Source: Pseudomonas silvicola
GTDB taxonomy: Bacteria > Pseudomonadota > Gammaproteobacteria > Pseudomonadales > Pseudomonadaceae
Length of the DNA: 64,000 nt
NCBI RefSeq assembly: GCF_026651855.1
Contig: NZ_CP093280.1
Coordinates: 722,001 to 786,000, forward strand
Reading direction: 5' to 3'
The translations under genes were made by a program, and so were the position numbers. The number at the start of each line of letters is the position of its first letter. The stretch's first letter is position 1. The notes below the pieces were generated by a model, which saw only the letters and a program-made list of their open reading frames with translations, made no database searches and was not told the DNA's origin. Below, piece after piece: positions 10,463 to 21,615 of this stretch.

Positions 10463-11011
10463 TCAGAAGTTCGCCGGGGTAGCGGCACTGATCAACCGGG
10501 CGGGCTCGTCGTAGGGGTTGCGGAAGCGATGGGGCTTGGTACTTTCGAAGTAATAGCTGTCGCCGGCTTCGAGGATGAAGGTTTCGCCACCTACCACCAG
10601 CTCCAGCTTGCCCTCCAGCAGGATGCCGGTCTCCTCGCCTTCATGGGTGAGCATTTCCTCGCCGGTGTCGGCGCCCGGCGGGTAGATCTCGTTGAGGAAG
10701 GCGATGGCCCGGCTGGGGTGCGCCTTGCCCACCAGCTTCATGGTCACGGCGCCATCGGAGATGTCGATCAACTCGTTGGCCTTGTAGACGATCTGGGTCG
10801 GGTTTTCCGGCTGCAGCTCTTCGGAGAAGAATTCCACCATGGACATGGGAATGCCCCCCAGCACTTTGCGCAGGGAGCTGATCGAAGGGCTGACGCTGTT
10901 CTTCTCGATCATCGAAATGGTGCTGTTGGTGACGCCCGCACGCTTGGCGAGTTCACGCTGGGACAGACCTTTGAGTTTGCGAATGGCTTGCAGTCGTTCA
11001 CCGACGTCCAA
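10463..11011 (-). CDS. pauR: XRE-cupin transcriptional regulator PauR (PuuR-like)
   Basis: 182 residues. The N-terminal helix-turn-helix (residues 5-60) includes KGLSQRELAKRAGVTNSTIS, and the C-terminal cupin (about 105-178) includes MLTHEGEETGILLEGK. Homologues repress putrescine/cadaverine gamma-glutamylation genes and are relieved by polyamines. Context agrees: it adjoins the dad locus as PA5301 does, and kauB lies 9 kb away. A TGAACG-N15-CGTTCA inverted repeat at 11054-11080 lies just upstream. Confidence 0.92.
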   Translation of the reverse strand: MDVGERLQAIRKLKGLSQRELAKRAGVTNSTISMIEKNSVSPSISSLRKVLGGIPMSMVEFFSEELQPENPTQIVYKANELIDISDGAVTMKLVGKAHPSRAIAFLNEIYPPGADTGEEMLTHEGEETGILLEGKLELVVGGETFILEAGDSYYFESTKPHRFRNPYDEPARLISAATPANF

Positions 11012-11053
11012 TGCGGGAGCCTCCAGGGGTATTCACGGTATAGGGTGCTTTTT

Positions 11054-11080
11054 TGAACGTTATCATGGCAACAGCGTTCA
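11054..11080. promoter_or_regulatory. Inverted repeat upstream of pauR
   Basis: TGAACG (11054-11059) and CGTTCA (11075-11080) form a 6-bp inverted repeat with a 15-bp spacer, 43 bp before the pauR start. It may be an autoregulatory operator, but no matching site was seen at kauB, so the link is weak. Confidence 0.3.
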
Positions 11081-11147
11081 GTATTTACAACAGATTGCCC
11101 CTAAGCGTGCCGCCCCCTGGCGACTTGCAGTGCTGCGAAATCGGCCC

Positions 11148-12224
11148 TCAAGCCCCGGAATAGACCAGTGGCACCCGGCGCAGGTTACAGAATATCTGGT
11201 AGGCAATGGTCTCGGCGCAGGCCGCCACGTCGCTGGCCAGAATGTTGCGGCCCCACAGCTCGACCACACTGCCCAGGCCCGCCTCGGGCACGTCGGTCAG
11301 ATCAATGCACAGCATGTCCATGGACACGCGGCCCAGCAAGCGGCTGCGCTTGCCCGCCACCAGCACCGGCGTGCCCGTGCCGGCATGGCGTGGGTAACCG
11401 TCGGCGTAGCCCATGGCGACCACGCCGATGCGCATTGGCTTGTCGGTGATGAACTTGGCGCCGTAACCCACCGGCTCGCCTGCCGGCAATTCGCGCACAC
11501 AGATGACTTTCGATTCCAGGGTCATCACTGGTATCAACCGCGCGGCCTCGGCCTGGGGTTCTTCGAAAGGCGTAGCGCCATACAACATGATGCCAGGCCT
11601 CACCCAGTCGCTCGGCACTTGGGGCAGGCCCAGCACGGCAGGCGAATTGCGCAGGCTGGTTTCTGCCGCCAAGCCTTGGCGCGCCGCCTCGAATACCGCC
11701 ACCTGGTCGCCGCTGCTGGGGCAATCCAGCTCATCTGCGCGGGCGAAGTGGCTCATCAGCACGATCTTCGCTACTTTGCCGGTCGCCAGCAGGCGCTGGT
11801 AGGCCCCTGCGTAGTCCTTGGGGTGCAAGCCGACACGGTGCATGCCGGAGTCGAGCTTGAGCCAGACCACCAGCGGTTTGCCCAGGGGCGTCTGCTCAAT
11901 AGCGTCCAACTGCCACAGGGAATGCACCACGCACCAGAAATCATGCTCCGCAGCCATTTGCAGCTCGTCGGCCTCGAAGATGCCTTCCAGCAACAGCACC
12001 GGCGCCTTGATACCCCCGGCGCGCAACTCCAATGCTTCCTCGATGCACGCCACGGCAAAGCCGTCGGCCTCGGCCTCCAGGGCCTGGGCGCAACGCACGG
12101 CGCCGTGGCCATAGGCATCGGCTTTGATCACGGCCAGGGCCTTGGCCCCGTTGGCGAGTTCACGGGCCAGGCGGTAGTTGTGACGCAGGGCGTCTAGGTC
12201 GATCAGGGCACGGGCAGGACGCAT
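11148..12224 (-). CDS. dadX: Catabolic alanine racemase DadX
   Basis: 358 residues, typical of alanine racemase, which interconverts L- and D-alanine. The PLP lysine is K34 in [11 protein letters not shown]. The second-half motifs VGYGAKF (catalytic Tyr) and [10 protein letters not shown] are present. ATG at 12224 is chosen; the longer in-frame start overlaps the terminator upstream. Lying downstream of dadA and ridA in the same direction marks it as the catabolic enzyme. A strong terminator separates it from ridA, so it probably has its own promoter or depends on readthrough. Confidence 0.95.
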   Translation of the reverse strand: MRPARALIDLDALRHNYRLARELANGAKALAVIKADAYGHGAVRCAQALEAEADGFAVACIEEALELRAGGIKAPVLLLEGIFEADELQMAAEHDFWCVVHSLWQLDAIEQTPLGKPLVVWLKLDSGMHRVGLHPKDYAGAYQRLLATGKVAKIVLMSHFARADELDCPSSGDQVAVFEAARQGLAAETSLRNSPAVLGLPQVPSDWVRPGIMLYGATPFEEPQAEAARLIPVMTLESKVICVRELPAGEPVGYGAKFITDKPMRIGVVAMGYADGYPRHAGTGTPVLVAGKRSRLLGRVSMDMLCIDLTDVPEAGLGSVVELWGRNILASDVAACAETIAYQIFCNLRRVPLVYSGA

Positions 12225-12258
12225 GACGGCTGTCTTCTTCTGGGCAGACTGTGGGCGT

Positions 12259-12305
12259 AAAAAACCCGGCATGGATGGCCGCTACAGGCAGGCCGCCATG
12301 CCGGG
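12259..12305 (-). terminator. Rho-independent terminator after ridA
   Basis: On the minus strand a 10-bp perfect stem, CCCGGCATGG with CCATGCCGGG, is followed directly by six T. It lies between ridA and dadX. It should end most dadA-ridA transcripts before dadX. Confidence 0.8.
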
Positions 12306-12317
12306 CGAGGTAGCGTG

Positions 12318-12671
12318 TTACGGCAGCGCGGCAACCACGGAGAGTTCGACGAGAATCTCCGGCTCGCACAGCTTGGCTTCGACGGTGGCCCGGGCAGGCG
12401 CCACACCCTTGGGCAGCCACTTGTCCCAGACACTGTTCATGCCTTCGAAATGGGCGTCGATGTCTTTCAGGTAAATGGTCACTGACAACAGGCGCGTCTT
12501 GTCGGTACCGGCCAGGTCGAGCAGGCGCTCGATGGTGGCAAGGATCTCGCGGGTCTGCTGCTCAATGCCGGCGGTCAGGGTGTCGCCCACCTGGCCCGCC
12601 AGGTAGACGGTACCATTGTGGGTAACGACCTGGCTCATGCGCTCATTGGTGAGCTGGCGCTGGATTGACAT
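12318..12671 (-). CDS. ridA: RidA-family enamine/imine deaminase
   Basis: 117 residues from [12 protein letters not shown], family length about 115-130. RidA proteins hydrolyse reactive imines or enamines released by PLP enzymes and amino-acid oxidases. Family motifs include [11 protein letters not shown] and the C-terminal [17 protein letters not shown] with the conserved Arg. The start lies 29 bp inside the end of dadA, so the two are translationally linked. The product of DadA is an imino acid, which gives RidA an obvious role here. Confidence 0.93.
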   Translation of the reverse strand: MSIQRQLTNERMSQVVTHNGTVYLAGQVGDTLTAGIEQQTREILATIERLLDLAGTDKTRLLSVTIYLKDIDAHFEGMNSVWDKWLPKGVAPARATVEAKLCEPEILVELSVVAALP

Positions 12672-13944
12672 GTCTTGCAGTCTCCTGGTGCTTGCCATAA
12701 CGGGAAATATCGAGGCCTTCGGCGCTGATTTGCGGCTTCTTGCGCGCCATCAGGTCGGCCAGGAAACGGCCGGAACCGCAGGCCATGGTCCAGCCGAGGG
12801 TGCCGTGGCCCGTGTTGAGGAACAGGTTTCGGAACGGGGTGGCACCCACGATAGGCGTGCCGTCGGGCGTAGTCGGGCGCAGGCCGGTCCAGAAACTGGC
12901 CTGGGCGAGGTCGCCGCCCTGAGGATAAAGATCGTTGACGATCATCTCCAGTGTTTCACGTCGACGCGGGTTCAGCGACAGGTCGAAACCAGCGATTTCG
13001 GCCATGCCGCCCACGCGGATGCGGTTATCGAAACGGGTGATGGCAACCTTGAAGCTCTCATCCAGAATGGTGGAGGTCGGTGCCATGGCCGGGTTGGTGA
13101 TGGGCACGGTCAGCGAGTAGCCCTTGAGCGGGTAGACCGGAGCCTTGATGCCCAGCGGCTTGAGCAGTTGCGGCGAATAGCTGCCCAGCGCCAGCACGTA
13201 GCGGTCGGCGGTTTCCAGCTTGCCGTCGATGACCACGCCGTTGACTCGGTCGCCGGCGAAGTCCAGGCGTTCGATGTTCTGGCCGAAACGGAACTCCACG
13301 CCCAGGTCGATGGCCATCTGCGCCAGCTTGGTGGTGAACATCTGGCAATCGCCCGTCTGGTCATTGGGCAAGCGCAGGGCGCCGGCGAGGATGTTGGTGA
13401 CGCTGGCCAGCGCCGGCTCCACACGGGCAATGCCTTCGCGGTCGAGCAATTCGTAGGGCACGCCGGACTGTTCCAGCACGGCGATGTCCTTGGCGGCGTT
13501 GTCCAGTTGCGCCTGGGTGCGGAACAGCTGGGTGGTGCCCAACGTGCGACCTTCGTAGGCGATACCGGTCTCGGCGCGCAGCTCGTCGAGACAGTCGCGG
13601 CTGTACTCGGAGAGGCGCACCATGCGTTCCTTGTTCACCGCGTAGCGGCTGGCGGTGCAATTGCGTAGCATCTGCGCCATCCACAGGTACTGGTCGATGT
13701 CGCCCGTGGCCTTGATGGCCAGGGGGGCATGGCGCTCCAGCAACCACTTGATGGCCTTGAGCGGCACGCCCGGCGCGGCCCAGGGCGAAGCGTAGCCGGG
13801 CGAGACCTGGCCGGCGTTGGCGAAACTGGTTTCCATGGCAACGGCGTTCTGGCGGTCGACGACCGTCACTTCAAAGCCCTGCCGCGCCAGATAATAGGCA
13901 CTGGCGGTACCTATCACACCGCTACCAAGTACCAGAACTCGCAT
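12643..13944 (-). CDS. dadA: D-amino-acid dehydrogenase small subunit DadA
   Basis: 433 residues. This FAD flavoprotein oxidises D-alanine and other D-amino acids to 2-oxo acids and passes electrons to the respiratory chain. The N-terminal Rossmann motif [19 protein letters not shown] is at residues 4-22, and the C-terminal FAD block [14 protein letters not shown] is present. ATG at 13944 gives the family start [12 protein letters not shown]. The gene is divergent from dadR across 155 bp that contain a 22-bp palindrome, as expected for Lrp-type control by alanine. Confidence 0.97.
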   Translation of the reverse strand: MRVLVLGSGVIGTASAYYLARQGFEVTVVDRQNAVAMETSFANAGQVSPGYASPWAAPGVPLKAIKWLLERHAPLAIKATGDIDQYLWMAQMLRNCTASRYAVNKERMVRLSEYSRDCLDELRAETGIAYEGRTLGTTQLFRTQAQLDNAAKDIAVLEQSGVPYELLDREGIARVEPALASVTNILAGALRLPNDQTGDCQMFTTKLAQMAIDLGVEFRFGQNIERLDFAGDRVNGVVIDGKLETADRYVLALGSYSPQLLKPLGIKAPVYPLKGYSLTVPITNPAMAPTSTILDESFKVAITRFDNRIRVGGMAEIAGFDLSLNPRRRETLEMIVNDLYPQGGDLAQASFWTGLRPTTPDGTPIVGATPFRNLFLNTGHGTLGWTMACGSGRFLADLMARKKPQISAEGLDISRYGKHQETARHVNPAPAHQ

Positions 13945-14050
13945 GCTCAATCCCTCAACGCGGATAACCGCTGACATTTGTTGTTTATTGCGAAGATGCG
14001 CGCAGTTTAAAAAACATCAGCCAGTGCTATTCACTATATAAAGGCCTATA

Positions 14051-14072
14051 TTTGGCGAGAATTCTCGGCAAA
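14051..14072. promoter_or_regulatory. Near-perfect palindrome, candidate DadR/Lrp operator
   Basis: A 22-bp palindrome with core CGAGAATTCTCG and flanks TTTG/CAAA shows 20 of 22 bases symmetric. It lies 28 bp before the dadR start and 107 bp before dadA. An Lrp-type dimer site would suit both autoregulation and activation of dadA. Confidence 0.5.
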
Positions 14073-14099
14073 AAACGCTTTTACGGAGGGGCATCACCT

Positions 14100-14588
14100 A
14101 TGCGGACCCAGCATCAGAGCAAACGTGAACTCGACAAGATCGACCGTGCCATTCTGCGCATCCTGCAGGCTGACGGGCGAATTTCGTTCACCGAGCTGGG
14201 GGAAAAAGTAGGCCTGTCGACCACGCCCTGCACCGAGCGCGTGCGCCGCCTGGAGCGCGAGGGGATCATCATGGGCTACAACGCCCGGCTCAACCCTCAG
14301 CACCTTAAGGGCAGCCTGCTGGTGTTCGTGGAAATCAGCCTTGACTACAAATCCGGCGATACCTTCGAGGAATTCCGCCGCGCCGTGCTCAAGCTGCCCC
14401 ATGTGCTGGAGTGCCACCTGGTATCGGGTGACTTCGACTATCTGGTGAAAGCGCGCATTTCGGAGATGGCTTCATACCGCAAGCTGCTGGGCGACATCCT
14501 GCTCAAGCTGCCCCATGTGCGCGAGTCCAAGAGCTACATCGTGATGGAAGAAGTGAAAGAAAGCCTCAACCTGCCGATTCCGGACTGA
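14100..14588 (+). CDS. dadR: Lrp/AsnC-family regulator DadR
   Basis: 162 residues. The N-terminal helix-turn-helix (about 12-60) includes ISFTELGEKVGLSTTPCTERV, and a C-terminal RAM ligand-binding domain contains HVLECHLVSGDFDYLVKARI. ATG at 14100 follows GGAGGGG at suitable spacing. Divergence from dadA matches the dadRAX locus of P. aeruginosa, where DadR activates dadAX in response to L-alanine. The name Lrp is also used for this gene. Confidence 0.93.
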   Translation: MRTQHQSKRELDKIDRAILRILQADGRISFTELGEKVGLSTTPCTERVRRLEREGIIMGYNARLNPQHLKGSLLVFVEISLDYKSGDTFEEFRRAVLKLPHVLECHLVSGDFDYLVKARISEMASYRKLLGDILLKLPHVRESKSYIVMEEVKESLNLPIPD

Positions 14589-14611
14589 GCCCCACTGCCC
14601 AAACCCGTCTG

Positions 14612-14815
14612 TGAGCACGGGCGTGAGCCCGGGAAGAGAACGCCGCGGTGTGCCTGCAAGACCCGGTCGCCTGCTTCCCGAGCTTCGCCCGGTCCCACAC
14701 GAAAATCACACCACCGCGCGGGTCACCCCTGTGGGGCCGGGCGTGAGCCCGGGAAGAGAACGCCGCGGTGTGCCTGCAAGACCTAGCTGCCTGCTGGTCC
14801 CACATGAAAACCCCA
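14612..14815. repeat. Two REP/REPIN-type units in tandem
   Basis: The gap between dadR and the YkgJ gene holds two copies of a 45-bp sequence, identical at 14619-14663 and 14739-14783, offset by 120 bp. The first unit ends with the conserved arm CTTCCCGAGCTTCGCCCGGT (14674-14693). In the second unit this arm has been lost. Related elements occur at 39474, 42211 and 55691. No gene is seen here. Confidence 0.8.
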
Positions 14816-14833
14816 CCACCGCGCGTGCGACGT

Positions 14834-15187
14834 TCAGACCAGCACTTGCCGCGTGGTGGCGATGAACTGGTGCACCGCTTTCTCGGCCATCGGGTGAATC
14901 AATTCGGCCGGCCGCCGCCCATTGGGGCACGGCAGGCTTTCGGTAGTCCCGAACAACCGGCAGATCAGCGGCCGCTCGTCATACACCGTGCAGCCATTGG
15001 GCCCCAGGTGCACACAGTTCAGCTCAGCCAATGCCGCCTCCTGCTCGGCGGCGGTCTTGCGCGGTAGCCGGGCCATTTCTTCGGAGGAGGTGGTCACCGG
15101 CCCACAGCAATCGTGGCAACCCGGCACGCATTCGAACGAGGGAATCTGCTCACGCAGGAAAAGGATCTTGTGGCGGTTGCAGCTCAT
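14834..15187 (-). CDS. YkgJ-family cysteine-cluster protein
   Basis: 117 residues from MSCNRHKILFLREQ. Eight or so cysteines are arranged as in CxxCxxCC-type zinc/iron chelate proteins: CVPGCHDCCGP near residue 20, then NCVHLGPNGCTVYDERPLICRLFG. The function of the family is uncertain; metal binding is likely. An in-frame ATG 30 bp upstream would add MAVRFDRYRP. It lies between repeats and the DUF1127 gene with no evident operon partner. Confidence 0.8.
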   Translation of the reverse strand: MSCNRHKILFLREQIPSFECVPGCHDCCGPVTTSSEEMARLPRKTAAEQEAALAELNCVHLGPNGCTVYDERPLICRLFGTTESLPCPNGRRPAELIHPMAEKAVHQFIATTRQVLV

Positions 15188-15259
15188 GGGGCGGTACCTG
15201 TCGAAGCGAACCGCCATTTTGCCTGCCCGGCGCTGCCAGCCGATACCCCCGCCGGTCCT

Positions 15260-15496
15260 TCATTCCCGCCAGAATGGCTTCGCGCCCTCTTCCCGGGCCT
15301 CTCTCGGCGAAAGGCCAATGTCGCGCAACTGGTCGGCGTCCAGGTCCAGCAACGCCCGGCGAGTGGTCAGGCGGTGCCACATCAACCCCCAGAAACCCAG
15401 GCCATCCGGGGCCGTGCGCACACGCCGCCCCTGGGCGTCGAATGCCTGGAGTTCCTGGCTGCGCAGCAGCAGACGCACATCGCTCAAGCCGTTCAT
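15260..15496 (-). CDS. DUF1127 small protein
   Basis: 78 residues. The C-terminal half carries the DUF1127 (YjiS-like) arginine-rich motif: WHRLTTRRALLDLDADQLRDIGLSPREA. Longer DUF1127 proteins of this type sit close to MocR regulators in many Pseudomonas. DUF1127 peptides in other bacteria affect phosphate and carbon metabolism or RNA turnover; the role here is unknown. It is divergent from the MocR gene at 15669, which may regulate it. Confidence 0.8.
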   Translation of the reverse strand: MNGLSDVRLLLRSQELQAFDAQGRRVRTAPDGLGFWGLMWHRLTTRRALLDLDADQLRDIGLSPREAREEGAKPFWRE

Positions 15497-15584
15497 GACC
15501 TTGCTCCTTGGAGGGCCGTTGAGTAGGGCTTCATGATCGGCGCAATACAGGCAGCATTACAGATTCAAAAATACGTTATATTTT

Positions 15585-15641
15585 CCATACAGAAATCGGC
15601 ATATCGGCTCTGAATGCTATATTTCTGCCTCATCTGTATGG
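15585..15641. promoter_or_regulatory. Inverted repeat between DUF1127 and MocR genes
   Basis: CCATACAG (15585-15592) and CTGTATGG (15634-15641) are an exact 8-bp inverted repeat 41 bp apart. ATTTCTG/CAGAAAT elements lie inside it. This AT-rich stretch is the only promoter-like DNA between the two divergent genes, and a MocR-type dimer could bridge such half-sites. Confidence 0.4.
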
Positions 15642-15668
15642 TTCACGCCCACTTGCCCGGAGTACGTC

Positions 15669-17102
15669 ATGACCCTCTATGTCAATCTGGCCGAATTGCT
15701 GGGCTCACGCATCGAACAGGGTTTCTACCGCCCCGGCGATCGCCTGCCTTCCGTGCGCGCCCTGAGCGCCGAGCATGGGGTCAGCCTGAGCACGGTGCAG
15801 CAGGCCTACCGCGTACTGGAAGACAATGGCCTGGCCGCGCCGCGCCCCAAGTCCGGTTATTTCGTACCCAGCGCCCGCCAGTTGCCGGCGCTGCCGGCCG
15901 TTGGCCGCCCTGCCCAGCGCCCCGTGGAGATATCCCAGTGGGATCAGGTGGTAGAGCTGGTGCGCAGCTCACCTCGCAAGGGCGTGGTGCAACTGGGCCG
16001 CGGCATGCCCGATGTCACCAGCCCCACCCTCAAGCCACTGCTGCGCAGCCTGGCGCAACTCTCCCGACGCCTGGACATGCCTGGGCTGTATTACGACACG
16101 GTGTATGGCACCGAAGCCCTGCGCGAACAGGTCGCCCGCCTGCTGCTCGACTCTGGCTGCCGATTGCAGGCCAGCGACCTGGTGATCACCACCGGCTGCC
16201 ACGAAGCCCTGTCAGCCAGCATTCGCGCCGTGTGCGAACCGGGAGATATCGTGGCCGTGGATTCCCCCAGCTTCTTCGGCGCCATGCAGACCCTCAAGGG
16301 CCTGGGCATGAAAGCCCTCGAAATCCCCACCGACCCTATCACCGGCATCAGCCTCGAAGCCCTGGAGCTGGCGCTGGAACAGTGGCCAATCAAAGTCATT
16401 CAATTGACCCCCAACTGCAACAACCCGTTGGGCTACGTGATGCCGGAAGCCCGCAAACGCGCCCTGCTGACCCTGGCCCAGCGCTACGACGTGGCCATTA
16501 TCGAAGACGACGTGTATGGCGACCTGGCGTTCAGCTACCCGCGCCCGCGCACCATCAAGTCATTCGACGAAGACGGCCGGGTCCTGTTGTGCAGTTCGTT
16601 TTCCAAGAGCCTGGCGCCGGGCCTTCGCATCGGCTGGGTAGCCCCGGGCCGCTACCTGGAGCGCGTGCTGCACATGAAGTACATCGGCACCGGCTGTACC
16701 GCCACCCAGCCGCAACTGGCCATCGCCGACTTCATCAAGGACGGCCATTTTGAACCACACCTGCGGCGCATGCGCAGCCAGTACCAGCGCTCGCGCGACC
16801 TGATGATCGACTGGGTGAGCCGCTATTTTCCCGAGGGCACCCGCGCCAGTCGGCCACAAGGTGGCTTCATGCTGTGGGTGGAATTGCCGGAAAGTTTCGA
16901 CACGTTGCGCCTGAACCGAGCTTTACTGGAGCAGGACGTACAGATTGCCGTGGGCAGCATCTTTTCCGCTTCCGGCAAGTACCGCAACTGCCTGCGTATG
17001 AACTTCGCCGCCCGCGCCAGCAGCGAGATCGAAGCGGCGGTACGCAAGGTCGGAGAGACGGCCAAGCGCTTGATCGCGGAAATGGATGTCGAGACCGTAT
17101 GA
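15669..17102 (+). CDS. MocR-type regulator (GntR helix-turn-helix fused to aminotransferase fold)
   Basis: 477 residues. The N-terminal GntR wHTH (about 1-75) contains GDRLPSVRALSAEHGVSLSTVQQAYR, followed by a class-I/II aminotransferase-like domain. PLP landmarks include the Asp region VAIIEDDVYGDLAF and the Schiff-base lysine in CSSFSKSLAPGLRIGW. MocR proteins act as PLP-dependent transcription factors. The target may be the divergent DUF1127 gene. The phospholipase-like gene 57 bp downstream may be in the same transcript. Confidence 0.92.
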   Translation: MTLYVNLAELLGSRIEQGFYRPGDRLPSVRALSAEHGVSLSTVQQAYRVLEDNGLAAPRPKSGYFVPSARQLPALPAVGRPAQRPVEISQWDQVVELVRSSPRKGVVQLGRGMPDVTSPTLKPLLRSLAQLSRRLDMPGLYYDTVYGTEALREQVARLLLDSGCRLQASDLVITTGCHEALSASIRAVCEPGDIVAVDSPSFFGAMQTLKGLGMKALEIPTDPITGISLEALELALEQWPIKVIQLTPNCNNPLGYVMPEARKRALLTLAQRYDVAIIEDDVYGDLAFSYPRPRTIKSFDEDGRVLLCSSFSKSLAPGLRIGWVAPGRYLERVLHMKYIGTGCTATQPQLAIADFIKDGHFEPHLRRMRSQYQRSRDLMIDWVSRYFPEGTRASRPQGGFMLWVELPESFDTLRLNRALLEQDVQIAVGSIFSASGKYRNCLRMNFAARASSEIEAAVRKVGETAKRLIAEMDVETV

Positions 17103-17158
17103 CCTTTACCGGCTCGCTGGAGTCATAGCCACGCCTGCCTTGCGTTAAGGACCCCACG

Positions 17159-18709
17159 TTGCGAACCCACTGGCTACCCACGCTGCTGATGCTTGCCCTG
17201 CTGACCGGTTGTGCCACCGGCGTGGGCCAACGCCAACCCAGCCAGGCGCTGCCGGCCGAGCAGTCGGCATTTGGCCGCTCGGTACAAGCGCAGGTCGCCA
17301 GCCATGGCGGCCTGTCGGGCTTTCGCCTGCTACCCAACGGCCCCGAGGCGTTCCGGGCGCGGGCAGAACTGATCCGCAACGCCCAGAAGAGCCTGGACTT
17401 GCAGTACTACATCGTCCACGACGGTATCAGCACCCGGGCACTGGTGGACGAACTGCTCAAAGCCGCAGACCGCGGCGTACGCATCCGCATCCTGCTGGAC
17501 GACACCACCAGCGATGGCCTGGACGACGTCATCGCGACCCTGGCCGAGCACCCCAACATCCAGATCCGCCTGTTCAACCCGCTGCACCTGGGCCGTGCCA
17601 CAGGCGTCACCCGTGCGATGGGACGGCTGTTCAACCTGTCACAGCAGCACCGGCGCATGCACAACAAGCTGTGGATCGCCGATGACAGCATGGCCATCGT
17701 TGGTGGCCGCAACCTGGGCGACGAATACTTCGACGCCGAACCCAACCTCAACTTCACCGACATCGACCTGCTGAACGTGGGGCCGGCCGCCAAGCGCCTG
17801 GGCCAGAGCTTCGACCAGTACTGGAACAGCGCCCTGAGCCGTCCGATCGGCGAGTTCCTGGTGTTCCAGCCCACGCCCAAGGACCTGGCCAAGACCCGCA
17901 AGCGCCTGGAAGCCTGGTTGGCCACCGCCCACCTGCAACGCCCGGCGCTGTACCAGCGGTTGATGGCGTACCGCAGCGACCCGCGCATGGCCACCTGGCG
18001 CAACGAGCTGATCTGGGCCGATAGCCAGGTGCTGTGGGATGCACCCAGCAAGGTGCTGGCCCGCGATGAGCCGGACCCGCACCTGCTGCTGACGACGCAG
18101 CTGGCCCCCCAATTGGCGGACGTTCATCAAGAGCTGATGCTGGTTTCAGCCTACTTCGTGCCACGCGAACCCGGCCTCCTGTACCTGACGGGCCGTGCCG
18201 ACGCCGGGGTGGCGGTCAGCCTGCTGACCAACTCACTGGAAGCCACTGATGTACCTGCCGTGCACGGCGGTTATGCGCCTTACCGCAAGGCGTTGCTGCA
18301 ACATGGGGTGAAACTGTACGAACTGCGCCGCCAACCCGGGGAGATGCCCCGACGCAAAGGGCTGGGGCTGCATGGCAGTTCTGATTCCAGCCTGCACAGC
18401 AAGGCGATGATCTTCGACCGCCAGCGGGTGTTCATCGGCTCATTCAACTTCGATGCTCGCTCGGTGCTGTGGAATACCGAAGTCGGGGTATTGGTGAAGA
18501 GCCCCGAGCTGGCCGAACGCACACGCGAACTGGCTTTGCAGGGTATGTCGCCAGCGCTCAGCTACCAGGCGAAGTTGCAAGGCGGCAACGTGGTGTGGGT
18601 GACCGAGGACAACCATCAGTTGCATACCCTGACCACCGAGCCCGGCGACCTGTGGCGGCGCTTCAACGCCTGGATGAGCAAGGCCATCGGCCTGGAAAAG
18701 ATGCTGTAG
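17159..18709 (+). CDS. Phospholipase D-like / cardiolipin-synthase-type lipoprotein
   Basis: 516 residues from a TTG start preceded by AAGGA. A lipoprotein signal peptide ends LLTGC with Cys18. Two HKD active-site motifs are complete: HNKLWIADD followed by GGRN, and HSKAMIFDRQRVFIGSFNF. This arrangement is typical of ClsC/YmdC-like phosphatidyltransferases and related PLD proteins at the cell envelope. It could transfer or hydrolyse phospholipid head groups; the substrate is not determinable. It follows the MocR gene on the same strand. Confidence 0.88.
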   Translation: MRTHWLPTLLMLALLTGCATGVGQRQPSQALPAEQSAFGRSVQAQVASHGGLSGFRLLPNGPEAFRARAELIRNAQKSLDLQYYIVHDGISTRALVDELLKAADRGVRIRILLDDTTSDGLDDVIATLAEHPNIQIRLFNPLHLGRATGVTRAMGRLFNLSQQHRRMHNKLWIADDSMAIVGGRNLGDEYFDAEPNLNFTDIDLLNVGPAAKRLGQSFDQYWNSALSRPIGEFLVFQPTPKDLAKTRKRLEAWLATAHLQRPALYQRLMAYRSDPRMATWRNELIWADSQVLWDAPSKVLARDEPDPHLLLTTQLAPQLADVHQELMLVSAYFVPREPGLLYLTGRADAGVAVSLLTNSLEATDVPAVHGGYAPYRKALLQHGVKLYELRRQPGEMPRRKGLGLHGSSDSSLHSKAMIFDRQRVFIGSFNFDARSVLWNTEVGVLVKSPELAERTRELALQGMSPALSYQAKLQGGNVVWVTEDNHQLHTLTTEPGDLWRRFNAWMSKAIGLEKML

Positions 18710-18721
18710 CGGCGCGCAGCA

Positions 18722-19858
18722 TCAGGCAGGCAACTCCAGCGCCTGCGGCCTGCGCGCCAGCAGCACCAGCCCGAATGCCCCCAACGCCATCAGCAACGGC
18801 AGTGCGTGCCCGCTCACCCATTGGCTACCCGCACCGGCGAGCACGGGCCCGATCAGGCAGCCAATGCCCCACAACTGCGCCACATGGGCGTTGGCGCGCA
18901 CCAGCGCATCATCGCGGTAGCGCTCGCCGATCAGCACCAGCGACAAGGTGAACAGGCCGCCTGCACTGGCGCCGAAGATCACCCACAACGGCCAGATGGC
19001 CTGGGTGTCGATCAGCAACGGTATCGCCAGGCTCGACAGCATCAGCGCCAGCGCACAGCCAAAGAACAGCGTGCGCCGCGACATGCGGTCGGCCAGGGCA
19101 CCGATGGGCAACTGCAACAAGGCATCGCCCACCACTACCGTGCTGACCATGTACAGCGCCACTTCGGCACTGAAACCTTGCTGCAGGCAATACACCGGCA
19201 ACAGCGTCAGGATCATCGCCTCGAATGCGGCGAACAGCGCGATGGCCCAGGCGATCACGGGCAGCCGACGACAGAAGCGGGCCAGGTCAACGAAAGTCAC
19301 CCGGCACGATTCAGTACTGGGCGCCCCGGTTCGCCCCAGCAGAAGCAGCGGGGATACCACCAGCAGCGCCGCGCCCGCCCAGAAGCCGTAATCGCGGTCG
19401 GTGCCCAGCGCGCCCAGCAGCAGTGGCCCGCATAGCTGGCTCAGCGCGTAACTGCTGCCATACAGGGCCACCAGGCGCCCACGCCATTGCTCGACCACCA
19501 GCTGGTTGATCCAGCTCTCGCCAAGAATGAAAACAATGGTCAGCACCATGCCGATCCACAGGCGCAGCAACAACCACACCGCATAGCTGGGCAGTAACGC
19601 CAGCAAGGCAATGGACAGTGCGCCGCCCCACAGGCACAGGCGCATCAACCCCGGCGTACCGAACCGTGCCGCCAGACGGCTGGCCAGGCCCGCGCCCGCC
19701 AGCACGCCGATCGCTGGCATCGAGGCCATGACCCCAATGGCGAAGCTGCCATAGCCCCACCCCTCAAGCCGCAGCGACACCAGCGGCATGCTCACGCCTA
19801 ACGCCAGGCCAACGCTCAATACAGCGCTCAGCACGGCGAAATAGGTACCCCAACGCAT
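18722..19858 (-). CDS. MFS transporter (YcaD-like)
   Basis: 378 residues from MRWGTYFAVLSAVL, with about 12 hydrophobic segments. The motif between TM2 and TM3 (GLASRLAARFGTPGLMRLCLWGG) and the second-half copy (GALADRMSRRTLFFG) mark the major facilitator superfamily. The YcaD/UMF-like subgroup is suggested by the SWINQLVVEQWRGRLVALYGSSYALSQLCGP stretch. ATG at 19858 was chosen over an upstream start that would run into the kauB terminator. It converges on the PLD gene with a 12-bp gap. The substrate is unknown. Confidence 0.88.
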   Translation of the reverse strand: MRWGTYFAVLSAVLSVGLALGVSMPLVSLRLEGWGYGSFAIGVMASMPAIGVLAGAGLASRLAARFGTPGLMRLCLWGGALSIALLALLPSYAVWLLLRLWIGMVLTIVFILGESWINQLVVEQWRGRLVALYGSSYALSQLCGPLLLGALGTDRDYGFWAGAALLVVSPLLLLGRTGAPSTESCRVTFVDLARFCRRLPVIAWAIALFAAFEAMILTLLPVYCLQQGFSAEVALYMVSTVVVGDALLQLPIGALADRMSRRTLFFGCALALMLSSLAIPLLIDTQAIWPLWVIFGASAGGLFTLSLVLIGERYRDDALVRANAHVAQLWGIGCLIGPVLAGAGSQWVSGHALPLLMALGAFGLVLLARRPQALELPA

Positions 19859-19885
19859 GTCCACGCTCCTGTGGATAACCGCACA

Positions 19886-19920
19886 GACAAAACAGCCGGG
19901 CCCCTTGCGGAGACCCGGCT
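19886..19920 (-). terminator. Rho-independent terminator after kauB
   Basis: On the minus strand AGCCGGG pairs with CCCGGCT and is followed by GTTTTGT. It lies 76 bp past the kauB stop and upstream of the MFS gene, so it separates the two transcription units. Confidence 0.7.
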
Positions 19921-19995
19921 GTACACGACCGACCACCGCCCTGTGTGAGCGCTGGCAAGCCAGCGGTCACACCGTGCAGTGGTCCGCGCAGCGAA

Positions 19996-21489
<1,494 letters not shown>

Positions 21490-21615
21490 ACGTATCCCCT
21501 CCTCTTGTTGATTTGCAGCCTGCGCGCAGGATAATCGCGCACGCTTTCGAATTAGGGCCGGTCAAAAAATCGACTCACGGCAACGACCACCCTAAACCAC
21601 TCGGCCCCGAATTTT

